Shown here piece by piece: positions 12,101 through 25,139 of a DNA stretch of 64,000 nucleotides. The notes below the pieces were generated by a model. The model made no database searches. It was given only the letters and a program-made list of their open reading frames with translations, and was not told where the DNA came from. The stretch is taken from positions 4,743,582 through 4,807,581 of the forward strand of contig OU744730.1 in NCBI GenBank assembly GCA_916613615.1. Reading direction: 5' to 3'. This DNA comes from Steromphala cineraria (lineage: Eukaryota > Mollusca > Gastropoda > Trochida > Trochidae). Each line of letters starts with the position of its first letter. Position 1 is the stretch's first letter. The translations under genes and the position numbers were made by a program.

Positions 12101-15100
12101 TTTTCTCCCCACAGGGGGAGATCAATCACGAAATGTTGATACAGCCTCTGTTCTATTACTCCGACTTTGTGGGATAGGATGGGAGATGCCTGATTGGAGG
12201 CAATCAAAGTTAGTTGTGCAATCAGCGACGCTGTTCTAAAATCATTATTTTGGCTACTGAATCATGGCAAAAGCATTGTGATATGAACTACCCTGTCCAT
12301 GCGAAGGGCGTTGTCATTTGCTGAAGAAATTCAAATGGATTGTGGTGCAATTTTTTCCCGCCAGGGAAACTCTCGGAACCCGCGGTTTTCGGTGTTATTG
12401 AACAGAGGCTTTATCAACATTTCATAACTTGATCTGCCTCTGTGAGGCGAGAATGGGCACTGATTAACGAGTGAAATAACGCGCGAGAAACAGAACAAAA
12501 CACACATTAATACTGGGTCTGGTCACCATGTGCCTTAATAATGGATGGACATTTTGTTACATGCTCACGATGAGATTCACGATGTCCTGTTGTGGGAGAT
12601 TGTTCCATTCTTTATTTAGTGCATGTTAGATGGTCCTTAACAGTCTGTCTTTGGTTACGAACTAGTCTAACAATAAGACTCTGAAATGATTTTTTTTTTC
12701 AATAAATCTGAAATTTGGTAAAAGGATGAAAAGGAGACTTGAATTGAGCTCTCAAATCTTATTATAGACTTGCGTAGGCTTGCATTTTATTTTAGGGTCT
12801 GGCTGACAGACTAGTTACGAACCTTTGAAAGCTGATTTTGTACCTGTTCCCAGGCTTGTTCAATAGGATTAAGATCCAGAGACAGGGCAGCTCCTGCAAG
12901 TGCCTGTCAATTGGATGAAGAATCTTATCACGATAGCCTATAGCATTCAGTGCTCCCTAGCGTATGACTACCATCCCAGTGCGGCCATCAAAATAAATCC
13001 AACCCCAAATCATGGCGGATCCAAAACCAAACCGATAATGTTCTACAACCAGATTCTGGCCTCTTTTCAAACTTAACAACGACCGTCATGAAAGTTCAGA
13101 TAAAACCTGAACTCATCTGTGAAAAGAACTGGCTCCAAATGACGCCTATCAACACATTTGGATCAATGATATGGACCATGTGTTGTTGTTCGTGTTGCTC
13201 TCGTGTTCATGCAAATCGTCAAAAAGCATGTTACATGCAGTACATGATCCACTTATTGCGTTTGTGCAAGTACTGCACATAAGGTTTTGTTCCCATCCAT
13301 TGTCAAAGAAAAAATCCATGATACCAATTTTTCTGTCCAGTATACTTTGTCTTGATCGATTCAATGCACCCTATTTTGATTAATCGTTATTTTCAGGTGC
13401 TTTCTTGGTCCCTTACTTTATCTTTCTCTGCCTTGTCGGACTACCGCTATTCTTCATGGAAATCTCCCTCGGTCAGTTCTCTGGCAAGGGAGCATTGCAC
13501 GTGTGGAGTATATGTCCTTTGTTTAAAGGTACGTGTTTTACGCATTGTCCGAAGGCCAAGATGGCCCATAATGGGTTTTCGTATTTTGCTTTAAAATGTT
13601 GAAATTTGAATACTTTTTCTCATTTTTGAAACTGTTATTTACAATTTTTGAAACTGATAATTACCAGTTTAAAACTGGCAATTACCAATTTTAAACTGGT
13701 AATTATCATTTTTAAACTGGTTATTTTAATACCATTTTTGAAACAGATTATTACTATTTCTTAAAACAGATTAATACTATTTTTTAAACGGTCATTACTG
13801 GTTTGGAAACAATTATGTCATTCTTTTTAATGCAATATCTATTTGTTATCCCTAATGAAATTAAATCAAAATCATCACAGTTAAACTACGAATTTGTAAG
13901 CATACAAATGCTTGTTGGTATCATTTCAGGTATAGGATTTTCCATGAACATCGCCTCCCTCATCTGTGCGTTTTATTTCAACCTAATCATTGCCTGGGTT
14001 CTCTACTATCTCGTGATGTCATTCGCTAAGACCCTTCCCTGGGTCACGTGCGACAACTGGTGGAATACACCCATCTGTACCTCCTTCCAGTCGTTCAGCC
14101 AATCAGGGAACAGCACTCTTAATGGAACAGGGGCTTTGATGGCTAATAACATGACTTCAGAACCGCTTGTTTTAGAGAGTCCTTCAAATATGTCCGATTT
14201 TGTAACTAATAACGTGTTAATGAATACCAGATCGGCTGTTGAAGAGTTTTGGCAGTAAGTAGGCGTCCGTATTCCTAATATCTTATTTTTCTCAAGAAAT
14301 CGACTGAAAAATCGATTCTGTTTTGATTAAAATGAGTGAGTTAGGTTTGATGAATTTTTGGATGTTCCCCATACAAGTTAAGCTTATGGATCTAACTAGA
14401 TATATCTTACCTCATGGGTGAATCCATTTCAGATGTCATTTGAATGTTGAATACAGTAGATCTCGGATATAACGAAATTCAAGGGACCAAAGAATTTAAT
14501 TCGCTATATCCGGTGTTCGCTATACGCATATAATTTTAATGATATTATATAGGGACGGGACTTGAAAATTTGTTCGCTATATCCGAGTGTTCGCTATATC
14601 CGTGTTCGCTATATCCCTGTTCTACTGTACTTGTTTATTGAAGTGGATGAGTTCGTGATCAATAACCCTCTACCAATACATCCTCAAGTATGGTCACAAT
14701 AACATACCATGAAGACTACTAATACTCGTAGATACAACACCCTGCGGGTATCCTCTGGTCTGGACGAGATGGGGGAGCTACAATGGCATCTCGTGGCGTC
14801 ACTCTTTGTGGCATGGGTCTTGATCTTCCTCTGCCTCATCAAGGGCGTCAAGTCTGTTGGCAAGGTCAGTCGTGGATCTTGTTTTCAGCATTCAAACTTC
14901 TATTCCTAACTAGATGGTTGGTCAGTTAACTAACCTAACTAAACGCTCTTCTTCTGGACAAACTTATGACAACTGGAATCTATCAATTCATAGTTATCAT
15001 TGTTTGAAATAAATACGCCATCATTCAACAATAAGCATAATAAGTGATATCCTATTAACAAGTATAGATAAATATAACTCACGTAGGAGCTTTTAGATGG

Positions 15101-18100
15101 GAGTCCATGTGTACAAATGTACATTGTATGTTGCGTGCTGCATGTCGCGTAATGACCAATTTCATCTATGCGTAAATACGTAACTGTATTCGTTAAGTTT
15201 GGTGTGAGTACATTCAATGCGTAATGCGTATACACTTTACCCTTAAATTTTAGAAAATGATGGCAGTGATGACCATATTTGTCTGCGTAAGCGCATATTG
15301 CGTTTACGGACACTCTCTTCAGCATTCCAGTGAATGGGCACTATGCGTTGCATATCAATAACGCGAACCTGGAATCAACTCAACTCAACTCAACTCAAGT
15401 GTAAAATACCCAATACGACACCACGGAATGCCGACAAGTTGATAATTTTAATTTTTGAAAACTCCCAACAGGTTGTGTACGTAACAGCTACCCTACCCTA
15501 CGTACTCCTCACGTGTATTCTGATCCGCGCTGTGACCCTGGAGGGAGCTCTGGAGGGGATTATCTACTACGTCAAACCAGACTTCAACAAACTTGCAGAA
15601 ATTCAGGTTTAAAAATATAAGATCACATCTAGTGTCCATCGTCCATTGAAAGACAAATTCAAACATTATAACTTGTGTGAAAACATTATAACTTGTGTGA
15701 ACTTTGAAAACCTAGCTTTAAACGGAAAATTTGAGAACCTCGAGGAATTCAAGTCAAAAGCAAACTCTTGAATTCCTGATTTAGACTCTGCATTGACGGA
15801 CTTGACTCTAGTTTATGAACAAAAGGGCAGCGAACTACGCACAGGGGTTCACATTGTTGATTTCACCTCATACATAATTTTTTTTAAATCAATCTGAATT
15901 TTTGCGCCAATTAATCGGTTTAATATGTTGTGACAAGCATATACTCTAAAGTTGAAAAACATATATTCCAAAGTTGAACGAAACGGTTGAATTGTTTAGA
16001 AAACAATTTTGACTTGTTATATAGAAATTTTGATTTTACGTCTACTACAGGTGTGGTTGGAGGCGATGCTACAAATGTTCTACTCTCTGTGTGTTACTTG
16101 GGGCAGTCTACACACCATGGCCAGTTACAACAAGTTCACGAACAACTGCTACAGGTAGTGACAGCAATGTAAAGCCTTGTATAAAGCCTATTCTAGCCAA
16201 ATCCTTTCCAATAGAGGTAGCATTTGTATGACTTGGACATCCTCTGTAGGGAATGCTTTGAATCCTTTTAATGCAAAATTATACTACAAACCTTACTTAT
16301 AAAGGGCCATGTAAGCCTTTCTCATCCATCCCTTTCCAACAAAGGTAGCATTTTATTAGTAAATCTTACTCTGTAGGAAGAGAATGCTTTGAACCCTAAT
16401 AATGCAAAAATATACTACAAAGCCTCACCTTTAGACGGCAATGTAAGCCTTTTCTAACCCATTCCTTTCTAACAGAGGTAGCATTTAATGATTTAATCTA
16501 CCTCTACAGGAAGAGAATGCTTTGAATCCAATTAATGCAAGGATATTCTACAAAGTCTCCCCTTTAGAAGGCAATGTAGGCCTTTTCTAACTCATTCCTT
16601 TCCAACAGAGGTAGCATTTAAGACTTAATCTACCTCTGTAAGGAAATATTATTTTGAACCGAATTAATGCAAGAATATACTTAATACATTTGCCGATCCC
16701 GAATGCTCGACCCTTTTTAGCAGCAGTTTAAAAAAAATATTTTATGTACGTTCAGTTTTCACAAAATACATTCGAACCCTTACATAAACAGTAGCACTGG
16801 TTATTTAACGCTGGGGGCTAAATAATTGACCCTAACCAGGCAAAAAAGCACTGAAATGACAATCCTTTGATTCCAGTTTTTCTACTTCAACTTCGATTGG
16901 ACCTGCACGTAAAACACGATTTGTCATTCTGTTGAGAGATACGACGATTACCATGAACAGTACAAATGAATTTTGACAATCAAAAATGTTCTCTTTAACT
17001 TACGTAATCATGCTTTAACATATTTCACAGAGATGCCGTGATCCTAACGTTCTTGAGCGAAGGCACCAGTTTCTATGCTGGCTTCGCTATCTTCGCAGTT
17101 CTCGGGTTTATGGCCAACAACATGGGGGTCCCTATCTCAGAAGTAGTTCAGGCAGGTGCGTTATTTTACAGAAGTCTTTTCCCTTTCCAAGATGTTCTTT
17201 TACAAAAAATGAATGAAATTCTACAGATTAACATTGCCTACTCTATGTCTCGTGCCTATATATAAAATGAAATTAAATGCGAGCATGTCAACATCATTAA
17301 TGTGAAACATATTTTGAAATCTAATACCTAAAGGTCTAATGACGTTTATATGTTGCATATGTCATGTAATGATAACACTATACTTGAACTCCTTCGTTCA
17401 TAAGGCCCGGGTCTAGGCTTCGTAGCTTACCCAGAAGCCCTTGCCCAACTTCCGCTGCCTCAATTCTGGTCTGTGTTGTTCTTCCTCATGTTGCTGACAG
17501 TTGGTATAGACTCTGAGGTGAGAAATTAAATAAGATAAACGATATACATTTTATTTTAAAGATCTTTAAGAAACATATATTCCTGAACATAAGAACAACT
17601 TCATTCAATCTTCAAATATAGTATCATGTTTATTGATTTGTATTCTCAACTATCATACAACTTTCCCCAATGTTATCAAATTTACTATTTGAAATTCTTT
17701 GACCAAAGTGGGGGTGGGGGCATGTGAGCTCTGCTCGCTTCTACACTTGTTTTGGTTAAACAGTTTGCAATGATAGAGACGGTATGCACCACTTTGATGG
17801 ACACATTTCCTAAACAACTTCATCCACGAAGGATGATCCTCACTGCCGTCACGTGTATCCTGTTCTTCCTTGTTGGTTTAGTATTTGCAACACAGGTAAG
17901 ACAACTGCAAAATTGTGTAAGATAAATATGTTACCAGGTGCAATTACTCTTGGACTTGATTTGAAACAAATTAGAACAAATTATTCTTAAATTAACATTT
18001 ATTAAACATTATTATTAAAATTATAGAAAATTATTAGAAAACATCTTTTCATAACGTAGATATATAACCCTTTGCAAATGTTAATAATAATAATTGATCC

Positions 18101-18181
18101 CATTATATCTTCTATCCATTTTGTACTGATAAATTTTTTATAAACAATATTTAATATTTGTGTATGAAACTAATTCAGTTT
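9187..18181. repeat. Right copy of the ~9-kb perfect tandem duplication
   Basis: Same sequence as 1-8995. This copy continues without a break into the exon 10 splice acceptor and the rest of transporter A, so it is the copy attached to a complete gene. Internal repeats listed for the left copy recur here at +9186. Confidence 0.97.
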
Positions 18182-20142
18182 CTTTTCAGGGTGCAATATA
18201 CGTGTTTGTATTAATAGACTGGTATGTCAGCACATTCTGTCTACAACTCGTGGGACTTTTGGAATGCATTATAATTGGATGGATATATGGTGTGTTCTGT
18301 ATTGTTTTTATTTTTACCTTTACCTATTTTTAAATCTTTACTTACATACAAGAAGGGATAATAATAGAAAAAAAACGAAAACTATTTGTTTTATCAATGA
18401 ACCATGTTCTTTATTATGATAAATAAGTTTCAAAAATAAGATCAAGCTTTGAGGGGCACAGATTATATAAATATTATATGAAGACTTTGTGGGAATATCA
18501 ATATTGTTAAATGGAAATTGAAATAAAACATTTAACCTAAAATTTCCAGGAGCTAACCGGTTCAGTTCTGATATTGAGATGATGCTGGGGAAGAAACCTC
18601 CAGTCTACATGAAAGCTCTCTGGTGTTTCATTGCTCCCGGTCTTTTATTTGTAAGTTTTGCAATTTGCTTCCATAAAGTAAAAATTAAGGTTAAAGAGCC
18701 ACTGCGTGAGTTGTCCGTGGTTCTTTATGCAAGACTTGATCAATATAGTCACGATGTATCGGCTGTTGCAACAAATTATTATTTTAGGTTCTACTACGTT
18801 TCAAATTGGCAGTAAGAACCGGACAATGACGCTCGTCAATCAAAATGACAACTTTATTTTATAAATATTTGTATATTTTTAATTTTTTTATTTATTTATG
18901 TTTTATAGACGCTATAACAAGTAGCCATATAAATTGGACGTGCAAATTTTGCTCCATGAATATGCATGACGGTTGCTTTAGATTCTCATTGAAAACATGC
19001 ATATTATACCATTAGAGATGCATACATGTATGTGAGAATCTTTTTAATTCAAATAATGATTTATAACTCTTAAATTTGTTTTAAAGCAAAACATAACTTC
19101 TTTGATTGACATTCTAGAAGTTTGTGTGATGATCAATAAGGAAAATTATTTTATGGGTAATCAACTTCTTTATTCATCACTTGCTTGACAACGACATTAG
19201 GATCTATGTCGAAACGTCGCTTTCAAAGAATAAATAAGTTGATTATCCATAAAATAATCTTCCTTACTGAAAAAAACACCTTACCGATGAATGTGTTATA
19301 CATGATACAATCGTTTTGTAAATTATTCAGGTTTGTCTGGTAATGACAATTCTTCAATACGAGACTCCAACTTATGGAGACAACGAGTTCACGACAATCG
19401 GTGTCGTGATTGGTTGGTGTGTTGCTTTGGTTTCTGTGGTACCAGTACCTCTGTGTGCCATCCTGGAACTCTTGACTGCAAAAGGGAGTTTCGTCGAGGT
19501 AAGTTCTATGAGATTTAATACCTTCAATTAATCTATGAGATCACAATTTAATTTTGCATGACTGTGCTCTACAGGTGATATTGCTTGTGGAAGATCACGA
19601 AATGACAGAAGAGTTTGAATAATGCCCTCAGCCTTGTCATCACCAAGTAAATGAGATCTCAATGCCTTTACATCATCAAGAAATGATATCACAATGCAAT
19701 GAAGACTTTAACCATGAGGCGCCCCAATGATATTATTTGGCAGTCATTAGTTGCTTCAAACAAGCATTACTGTTGCCAAAATTTGTGTGTTGCTAAACTT
19801 TTGTTTATAAGTATATACATATTAATGAAGAATGAGAACAGATCAACATTGATATGAGGATAGATTTGAGAACAGTATGCATGGATACAAAAGCATAGAT
19901 GGTGATGAGGATGGGTGCATAAAGGACAAGGTTCATGTAAATACAAATATACTAGTTCCATTAATTGATTTTGCTAGGCATTGTAATGATTGTTAACGTT
20001 GTATTTCACTTTGCAGCGTTTACGGACAAGTTTACGACCAAATGTTAGCTGGGGCCCACGTCATTCCAAATACCGCAACAAATACGGAGCATCAACTGTA
20101 GAAAGGAGTTGGAGGAATCCATTCCTAATTTATAAATGGTAG
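11353..20142 (+). CDS. SLC6-family Na+/Cl- coupled amino-acid transporter A (complete, 13 exons, 630 aa)
   Basis: Plasma-membrane symporter of the SLC6 (NSS) family. Exons: 11353-11551, 13397-13528, 13930-14254, 14732-14864, 15472-15606, 16051-16154, 17031-17155, 17405-17517, 17764-17895, 18190-18289, 18550-18650, 19331-19498, 20017-20142. All introns are GT-AG and phases join without a break. TM1 has GNLWRFPY (53-59). The EL2 disulfide pair is C151/C160, followed by sequons at 171, 175, 184 and 197. TM6 has Q316, S320 and W325, then SYNKF..NNCYRD. AYPEAL precedes TM8, which has D420-S421. The C-terminus ends in [10 protein letters not shown]6 and AYPEAL favour the GlyT/ATB0,+ branch, but the substrate is unknown. 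Oddities: TM3 reads YFN where YYN is normal (F127), and TM7 has S352-E353 where Asn is expected. The start follows the paralogue, and a likely acceptor sits 9 bp before it. A longer N-terminus from an in-frame ATG 63 bp upstream is possible. Confidence 0.93.
19134..19268. mobile_element. Small palindromic MITE in intron 11 of transporter A
   Basis: Left arm AAGGAAAATTATTTTATGGG-TAATCAACTTCTTTATTC is matched in inverse by GAATAAATAAGTTGATTATCC-ATAAAATAATCTTCCTT. The centre contains CTATGTCGAAACGTCGC, a motif found in many molluscan short elements. No coding potential. Confidence 0.7.
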
Positions 20143-20296
20143 ACTATTTACAGACAAATTTGGATATAATATATCACATTATGATATACTCTTATATTAA
20201 GGGTAGAATCTAAAATTGTAACGTTGTTGTTACTTAAAAGTTTCGAAACATATTGACTTCCATATATACATTTCGTGTTCATATGATTTTCACTTC

Positions 20297-20302
20297 AATA
20301 AA
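20297..20302 (+). promoter_or_regulatory. Candidate poly(A) signal of transporter A
   Basis: AATAAA lies 155 bp after the stop codon of transporter A, within AT-rich sequence. It is the first canonical hexamer downstream. A cleavage site cannot be fixed from sequence alone. Confidence 0.5.
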
Positions 20303-21507
20303 ATATTTCATATATATTGAATTTTTAGTATTGGTTTCAAAAGACCGTAATCAAATGACAAGGTTCCTTGAAACCAAATTTGTCCGTCGGTCCGTCCCAG
20401 CGAATGCAGAAAAAATATTCATACCTTTTATTTCCATATTTTGTACTAAAATCACAATGTGTCAGACCTATTGTAGGAAAACTTTACATCTGATTCTTTT
20501 CAAAATTTGCCCGTCTTCTATCCCATTAGGAAAGGCGCAGTACCAAATATAAAACAAGTTCGTTAATATTACAATATTTTACAAAATATGATCATGTTTT
20601 GCACTTATTCTTCCTCCGAGATCTTAATTTTGTCCCATCGATTGCAGAAAACAATTCCTTTAAATCTGTGTTTGTTTTAAAGCTAATTTGGAGAGGTGAG
20701 ATTGTCACTTAGAGATTTCATGAATTGGTAAAAGGTCCATAGCCTGTAAATAGTCAGTTAATCACTTCAGACTTTGTAAGACCAAGGGCTTAAAAGTGCA
20801 TTCCATTCCAAAAAATTACTTTTCGATGGTTCATTTTCAGTGTTAAGAGACCCGTCCTAATGGTCTCGATTAAGGGATATCCAAGCAATGGGAAATAAAA
20901 AGTTGGTCACGAATGTCAGATGTATTAGTGAGCGACGCTCGCCATTTTGCGTGTAGAAATGTAGACTTTAAAATCAACAACACTTATCACTTTCTTCCTA
21001 GCAAGACGAAAACCATTCCTTTTATAACTATGTTTACAATTCATGACAATTCACAATAAATTCACACACAGACAAATATTGACTTTTTCTAGAAATATCT
21101 CATGTTAATCGTTAACACAGAGTTATAAACAAATATAAACAACTCTGTTTTTTTTATAAAACTAATTTAACGTTTTCTAGCAGTCAAATATGGTCAAACG
21201 TTCTAGATTGAAAAGCTGGTATTATAATAATTGGCTTTTGACAAAGGGGTCTAACCTACATTAGTCATATGAATACCGCGCATGTACATAACTTTACCCA
21301 GTTCACTAATGATGTAAGTTCGTTGTTAATTTATGGTTTCAGGTATCAAAATAAATTCTTACCATGTTAATTTGCATTATAGACATGTTTTACCATACTT
21401 TCTATTGAAAGCACAGGCCCATTTGTCATTAAACATCCCTCTGTTTTAAAATAGCAAAATATTGACATTACACCAATCGGCAAGTTCTTTGTGTTAATAT
21501 GAAGCTC

Positions 21508-21581
21508 CATTCTCGATTATCCAGAGTTGACGTTCCGATAATATCTCCTATCGGAACGTAAACTCTGGATTATCGACAATG
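21508..21581. mobile_element. 74-bp hairpin MITE with perfect 9-bp target duplication
   Basis: Ends CATTCTCGATTATCCAGAG and CTCTGGATTATCGACAATG enclose an inner pair GTTCCGATA/TATCGGAAC. The flanks ATGAAGCTC (21499-21507) and ATGAAGCTC (21582-21590) are identical. The termini resemble those of the 284-bp element at 36958-37241, so it is probably a minimal deletion derivative of that family. Confidence 0.85.
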
Positions 21582-21735
21582 ATGAAGCTCCTACCAATTC
21601 GTTATTGCTGTTTCTGCATCTGCAAGCAGACTTCGACGCTCCATCAATTTTGGCACAGTGGCCGACGGTGCGAAGGGCCGTGTCAGAACCGTGCGCTTCC
21701 GGCTATATACCTCTGTACACAGGGACATGTATTGC

Positions 21736-22092
21736 TTAAAGGGGCAGTAGCATGTTTTTTTTGATAATTTTATATTTTTAATTTTGCACTGATAATTGTT
21801 AGGTATTGCTAAACGTATTATTTTGACAGTGTCAAAAATCTCATTACACAAGCCAATCATACAGTCAGAGGACAAAGTATGAAGATTCACATAAAATTCA
21901 TTGGCAGCCATTTTTTGTGAACACCTTTAATTCATTATGTTTAAGAAAAAGGAATCGCATGGCTAAACCTTACGTTATATATTTGAATTATTACTGCTGT
22001 TTAAATACATTATCCTTCAATTGAAACCATCAATTTTCATTTTCCTGACATCAACTTAAATTCCCCCTAAAAACGTGCTACTGCCCCTTTAA
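21736..22092. mobile_element. GGGGCAGTA-type MITE
   Basis: Full-length relative of 1661-2023 with the same TTAAAGGGGCAGTAGCA and GCTACTGCCCCTTTAA ends and similar interior. TA flanks. No transposase. Confidence 0.85.
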
Positions 22093-22094
22093 AC

Positions 22095-22196
22095 AGCATT
22101 AGAAATACATATAAACTCATAGACAATACCCTAAAACTATATAGAAGGATAGTATTAGGGTAGGGTCTATGAGTATATGTCTTTCTAACGCTGTTT
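22095..22196. mobile_element. Hairpin element adjoining the MITE
   Basis: Arms ACAGCATTAGAAATACATAT-AAACTCATAGACAATACCCTAA and TTAGGGTAGGGTCTATGAGT-ATATGTCTTTCTAACGCTGT are imperfect inverse copies, about 45 bp each. The element directly follows the right end of 21736-22092. Confidence 0.65.
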
Positions 22197-22713
22197 TTAA
22201 GCGTTACATGTCCGTGTACCTCTGTATTATCTCTATTGTTTTAGCAACACAGTCAATAGGATAGCAAGGTATTTTTTTTAACCTCAGGAGTTCAATTTTT
22301 TTACTGAACACCGGCATTGTTCGTAAATCAGCTTTTATAGAATCCTGCATGTACACTTCTTGAACACGTATTTAACCGGAAGGAATACTGACAAATATAA
22401 CTTTACTTTAAATGTATAAACAAAACAATGACCATTTAATATTGATTAAACATGTACAAAGTGAACAAAGAGTTACATTAATATTTATTTTTGGTGTTTT
22501 ATTTTTATTCGTATCCAAAAACCTACACTTTCTTAAATGACTAAAAAACCCAATATCGCTGATCCATGACTGCATAAAATAGGATTTGTATTACAGTTGG
22601 TCCCTAATAAATGTTTTGTGAATCACACTAGTAAACGTTATGTATTCAAAATGGATACACGAAGCCCCAAATGAAATTCTTTGCTGCAGATAATAAAATA
22701 GTTACTTTGGCAT

Positions 22714-23074
22714 CATTCTCTCACCACGTATGTCGATCAAGTAAACAAATGTTGATACAGCCTCTGTTCTAAAAGGACCAAATCAGTGGGTTCGGTTCCA
22801 GCAGTTACCCCTGGTGGAAAAAATGTGCACCACATTCCATTTGAATTTCTTTAGCAAATGACAACGCTTTTCGCATGGAAAGGTTGATTCATATTATCAT
22901 AATGCCTTTACCTTGACTCTGTAGCCAAAATGATGATTAATGAACAGCGTCGCTGATTGCACAACTAATTTTGATGCCTCCAATCAGGCATCTCCCATTC
23001 TATCCCACAAACTCGGCGTAATATAACAGAGGCTAAATCAACATGACTCGATCTGCCTCTGTGGGGAGAGAATG
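22714..23074. mobile_element. CATTCTCTCCCC-type MITE, full length
   Basis: Both ~65-bp terminal inverted repeats are present (CAGATCAAGTC region and its inverse ending GGGGAGAGAATG). The flanks GTTACTTTG and GTTACGTTG make a 9-bp target duplication with one mismatch if the ends are taken as GCAT... and ...AATGC. Confidence 0.85.
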
Positions 23075-23121
23075 CGTTACGTTGAACATGATGAGGATTT
23101 ATATCTTGAAATCAATATTAA

Positions 23122-23230
23122 CATTCTCTCACCACATAGGCAGATCAAGTCATAAAATGTTGATAGAGCCTCTGTTATATTGCGCCGAGTTTGTACGGAG
23201 ATTCCTGATTGGAGGCAATTAAGAATTGAA
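23122..23230. mobile_element. Partial CATTCTCTCCCC-type MITE
   Basis: The left terminal repeat and first ~40 interior bases are present (ends at GGAGGCAATT), then homology stops. An inverted pair AAGAATTGAATGTCA / TGACATTCAATTCTT follows at 23221-23322. Confidence 0.7.
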
Positions 23231-24118
23231 TGTCAGTTTGTGTGTTTGCACTGGAAAATGAACGATGTCAAAGCTACATTCAAACTCGTGTGAACCCAGC
23301 GAGCTTGACATTCAATTCTTATAATTTCGCACCATATATGGAATGGAACGGCGGAGCGATATATGAACCCTGATGATCCAATGAACGAGTAACACTGCGA
23401 CAAAAAATAATCCGAATTTGGAAAGAAACTGAATATTAATTATATTGGTTTGTGTTCTGTAGATTAAGAGAACACGCTGCACAAATATGCTAAATGAAGC
23501 GCACATTATGATAAAATCCCTTCGCGCAAGGACGGGAGATCAGAGTTATCTGCCTTATGCATAACGTCGTGTCATGCTGGCCGCCATTTGCAGGGGTATC
23601 TTCGTCAAAATATGTAAACAACTGTGGTTGAGTGATATCTTAATTATTATAACTGCTCGACCGTAACATTTTAAGCTCTTGAGTAAACATCGTGAGTATA
23701 CGGTTGTCTTTTTTCCGCCATAACGTACCCAATATTGATCGTCATGTAAATTTATCAAGCAACTGTAAATGCATTTCGTTCCGTTCGATCAGATCCCTTT
23801 TTCAGTCTTAAAACTGATCTAAAGCAAATGATAAGATGAATGTTTTTCACATCAAAATATATTTCTTGGTTGATAAAATATGATTTAAGTTTCATTGGTA
23901 ATATATACTAAAGATTTATTAAATAAGATTGGATTTGATGATGGATGGAGAATTAAAGTAGTTCCGGTGAATGTTCACACGACCTGAAAACGTTCACACA
24001 AGTATGAACGCTTTTTTTGTGAGTTCATGAGAAATAAATCGATGAAATTTCGATCACATGACCATGCCCCAGACCAATCAACGTTCGGGAATACGTGTAA
24101 ACTTCAGAGTGTGAAATT

Positions 24119-24370
24119 ATTCAAAGTTACTTGTGCAGTCAGCGCAATGTTCTTTCATCATCATATTAGTCACTGAATCAAGGCAAAAGCATTGTGATAT
24201 GAACCACCCTTTCCATGCGAGAAGCGTTGCCATTTGATAAATTAATTCAAATGGATTGTGCTGCCGTTTTCCGCAAGGGGAAACTACCGAAACCCTTGAA
24301 GTTCGGCGTAATAGAACGGAGGTTGTATCAACATTTTGATGACTTGATCAGCCTCTGTGGGGAGAGAATG
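24119..24370. mobile_element. Partial CATTCTCTCCCC-type MITE, left end missing
   Basis: Interior from CAAAGTTACTTGTGCAGTCAG to the right terminal repeat ending GGGGAGAGAATG. The left arm is absent. Confidence 0.75.
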
Positions 24371-25139
24371 ACATGGATCAGTCATAATGGGATTATATTC
24401 AGGCGAACAGAAGTCAAGTTATGTTTCAGACTACTTAAAAGATTTGGTTTATGAAATTTAAGAAATAGAGTTGAAGAATTGCCAGAAAATGTTGTCCAGA
24501 AGAAAGTCCGCTTGCATAATATATAATGCTTTATCTGTGATGCCCCAGCTTGTGCGTAATTAAAGAACATAAAATACCACAGTGCTGTTTCTGCAGATTT
24601 TATAGCCATGACTTCAGTTGTAAGGTTGTTTTACCTTACTTTTAGTCCATCTTAATTTAACAGTGCTCAAAACAGACTTATCACACTTTGCCATCGGATA
24701 GAGATGTCAAGAGTTGTGACGATATTTGAATACATTATGAATCGTGATACTTAATCTGACGATATACGCAGTCTGATTAAAATCTGCCTAAAAATTTAAA
24801 AATATTAACTCTATAGGAATCGAACATGTTATTTCGATAGGTATCCTCTCCACTGAGTCAGACGGCAGCCAAGTAAGTCGCATGTTCTGGCGTTTACTCC
24901 GCTTACCAATCACAAGCTGCCAGCAAAAGCCTTCGGTACCAAGCTAGGGGCAAGTAACTCATGCTTTGAACATGATCGCCACCAGCGGTGTTATTAGCAA
25001 GAGGATGTGATTGGTCTGCTAACGACTGGGTTTCGGCTGCGTTTCACTGGTATTAGAAACCTATCGGGGATTTCGTCTATTGTTTTGGAGGTCTCTTGTA
25101 TTCCCGTAATAACCTCTAAGGAGGGTTTACATTGGGAAG

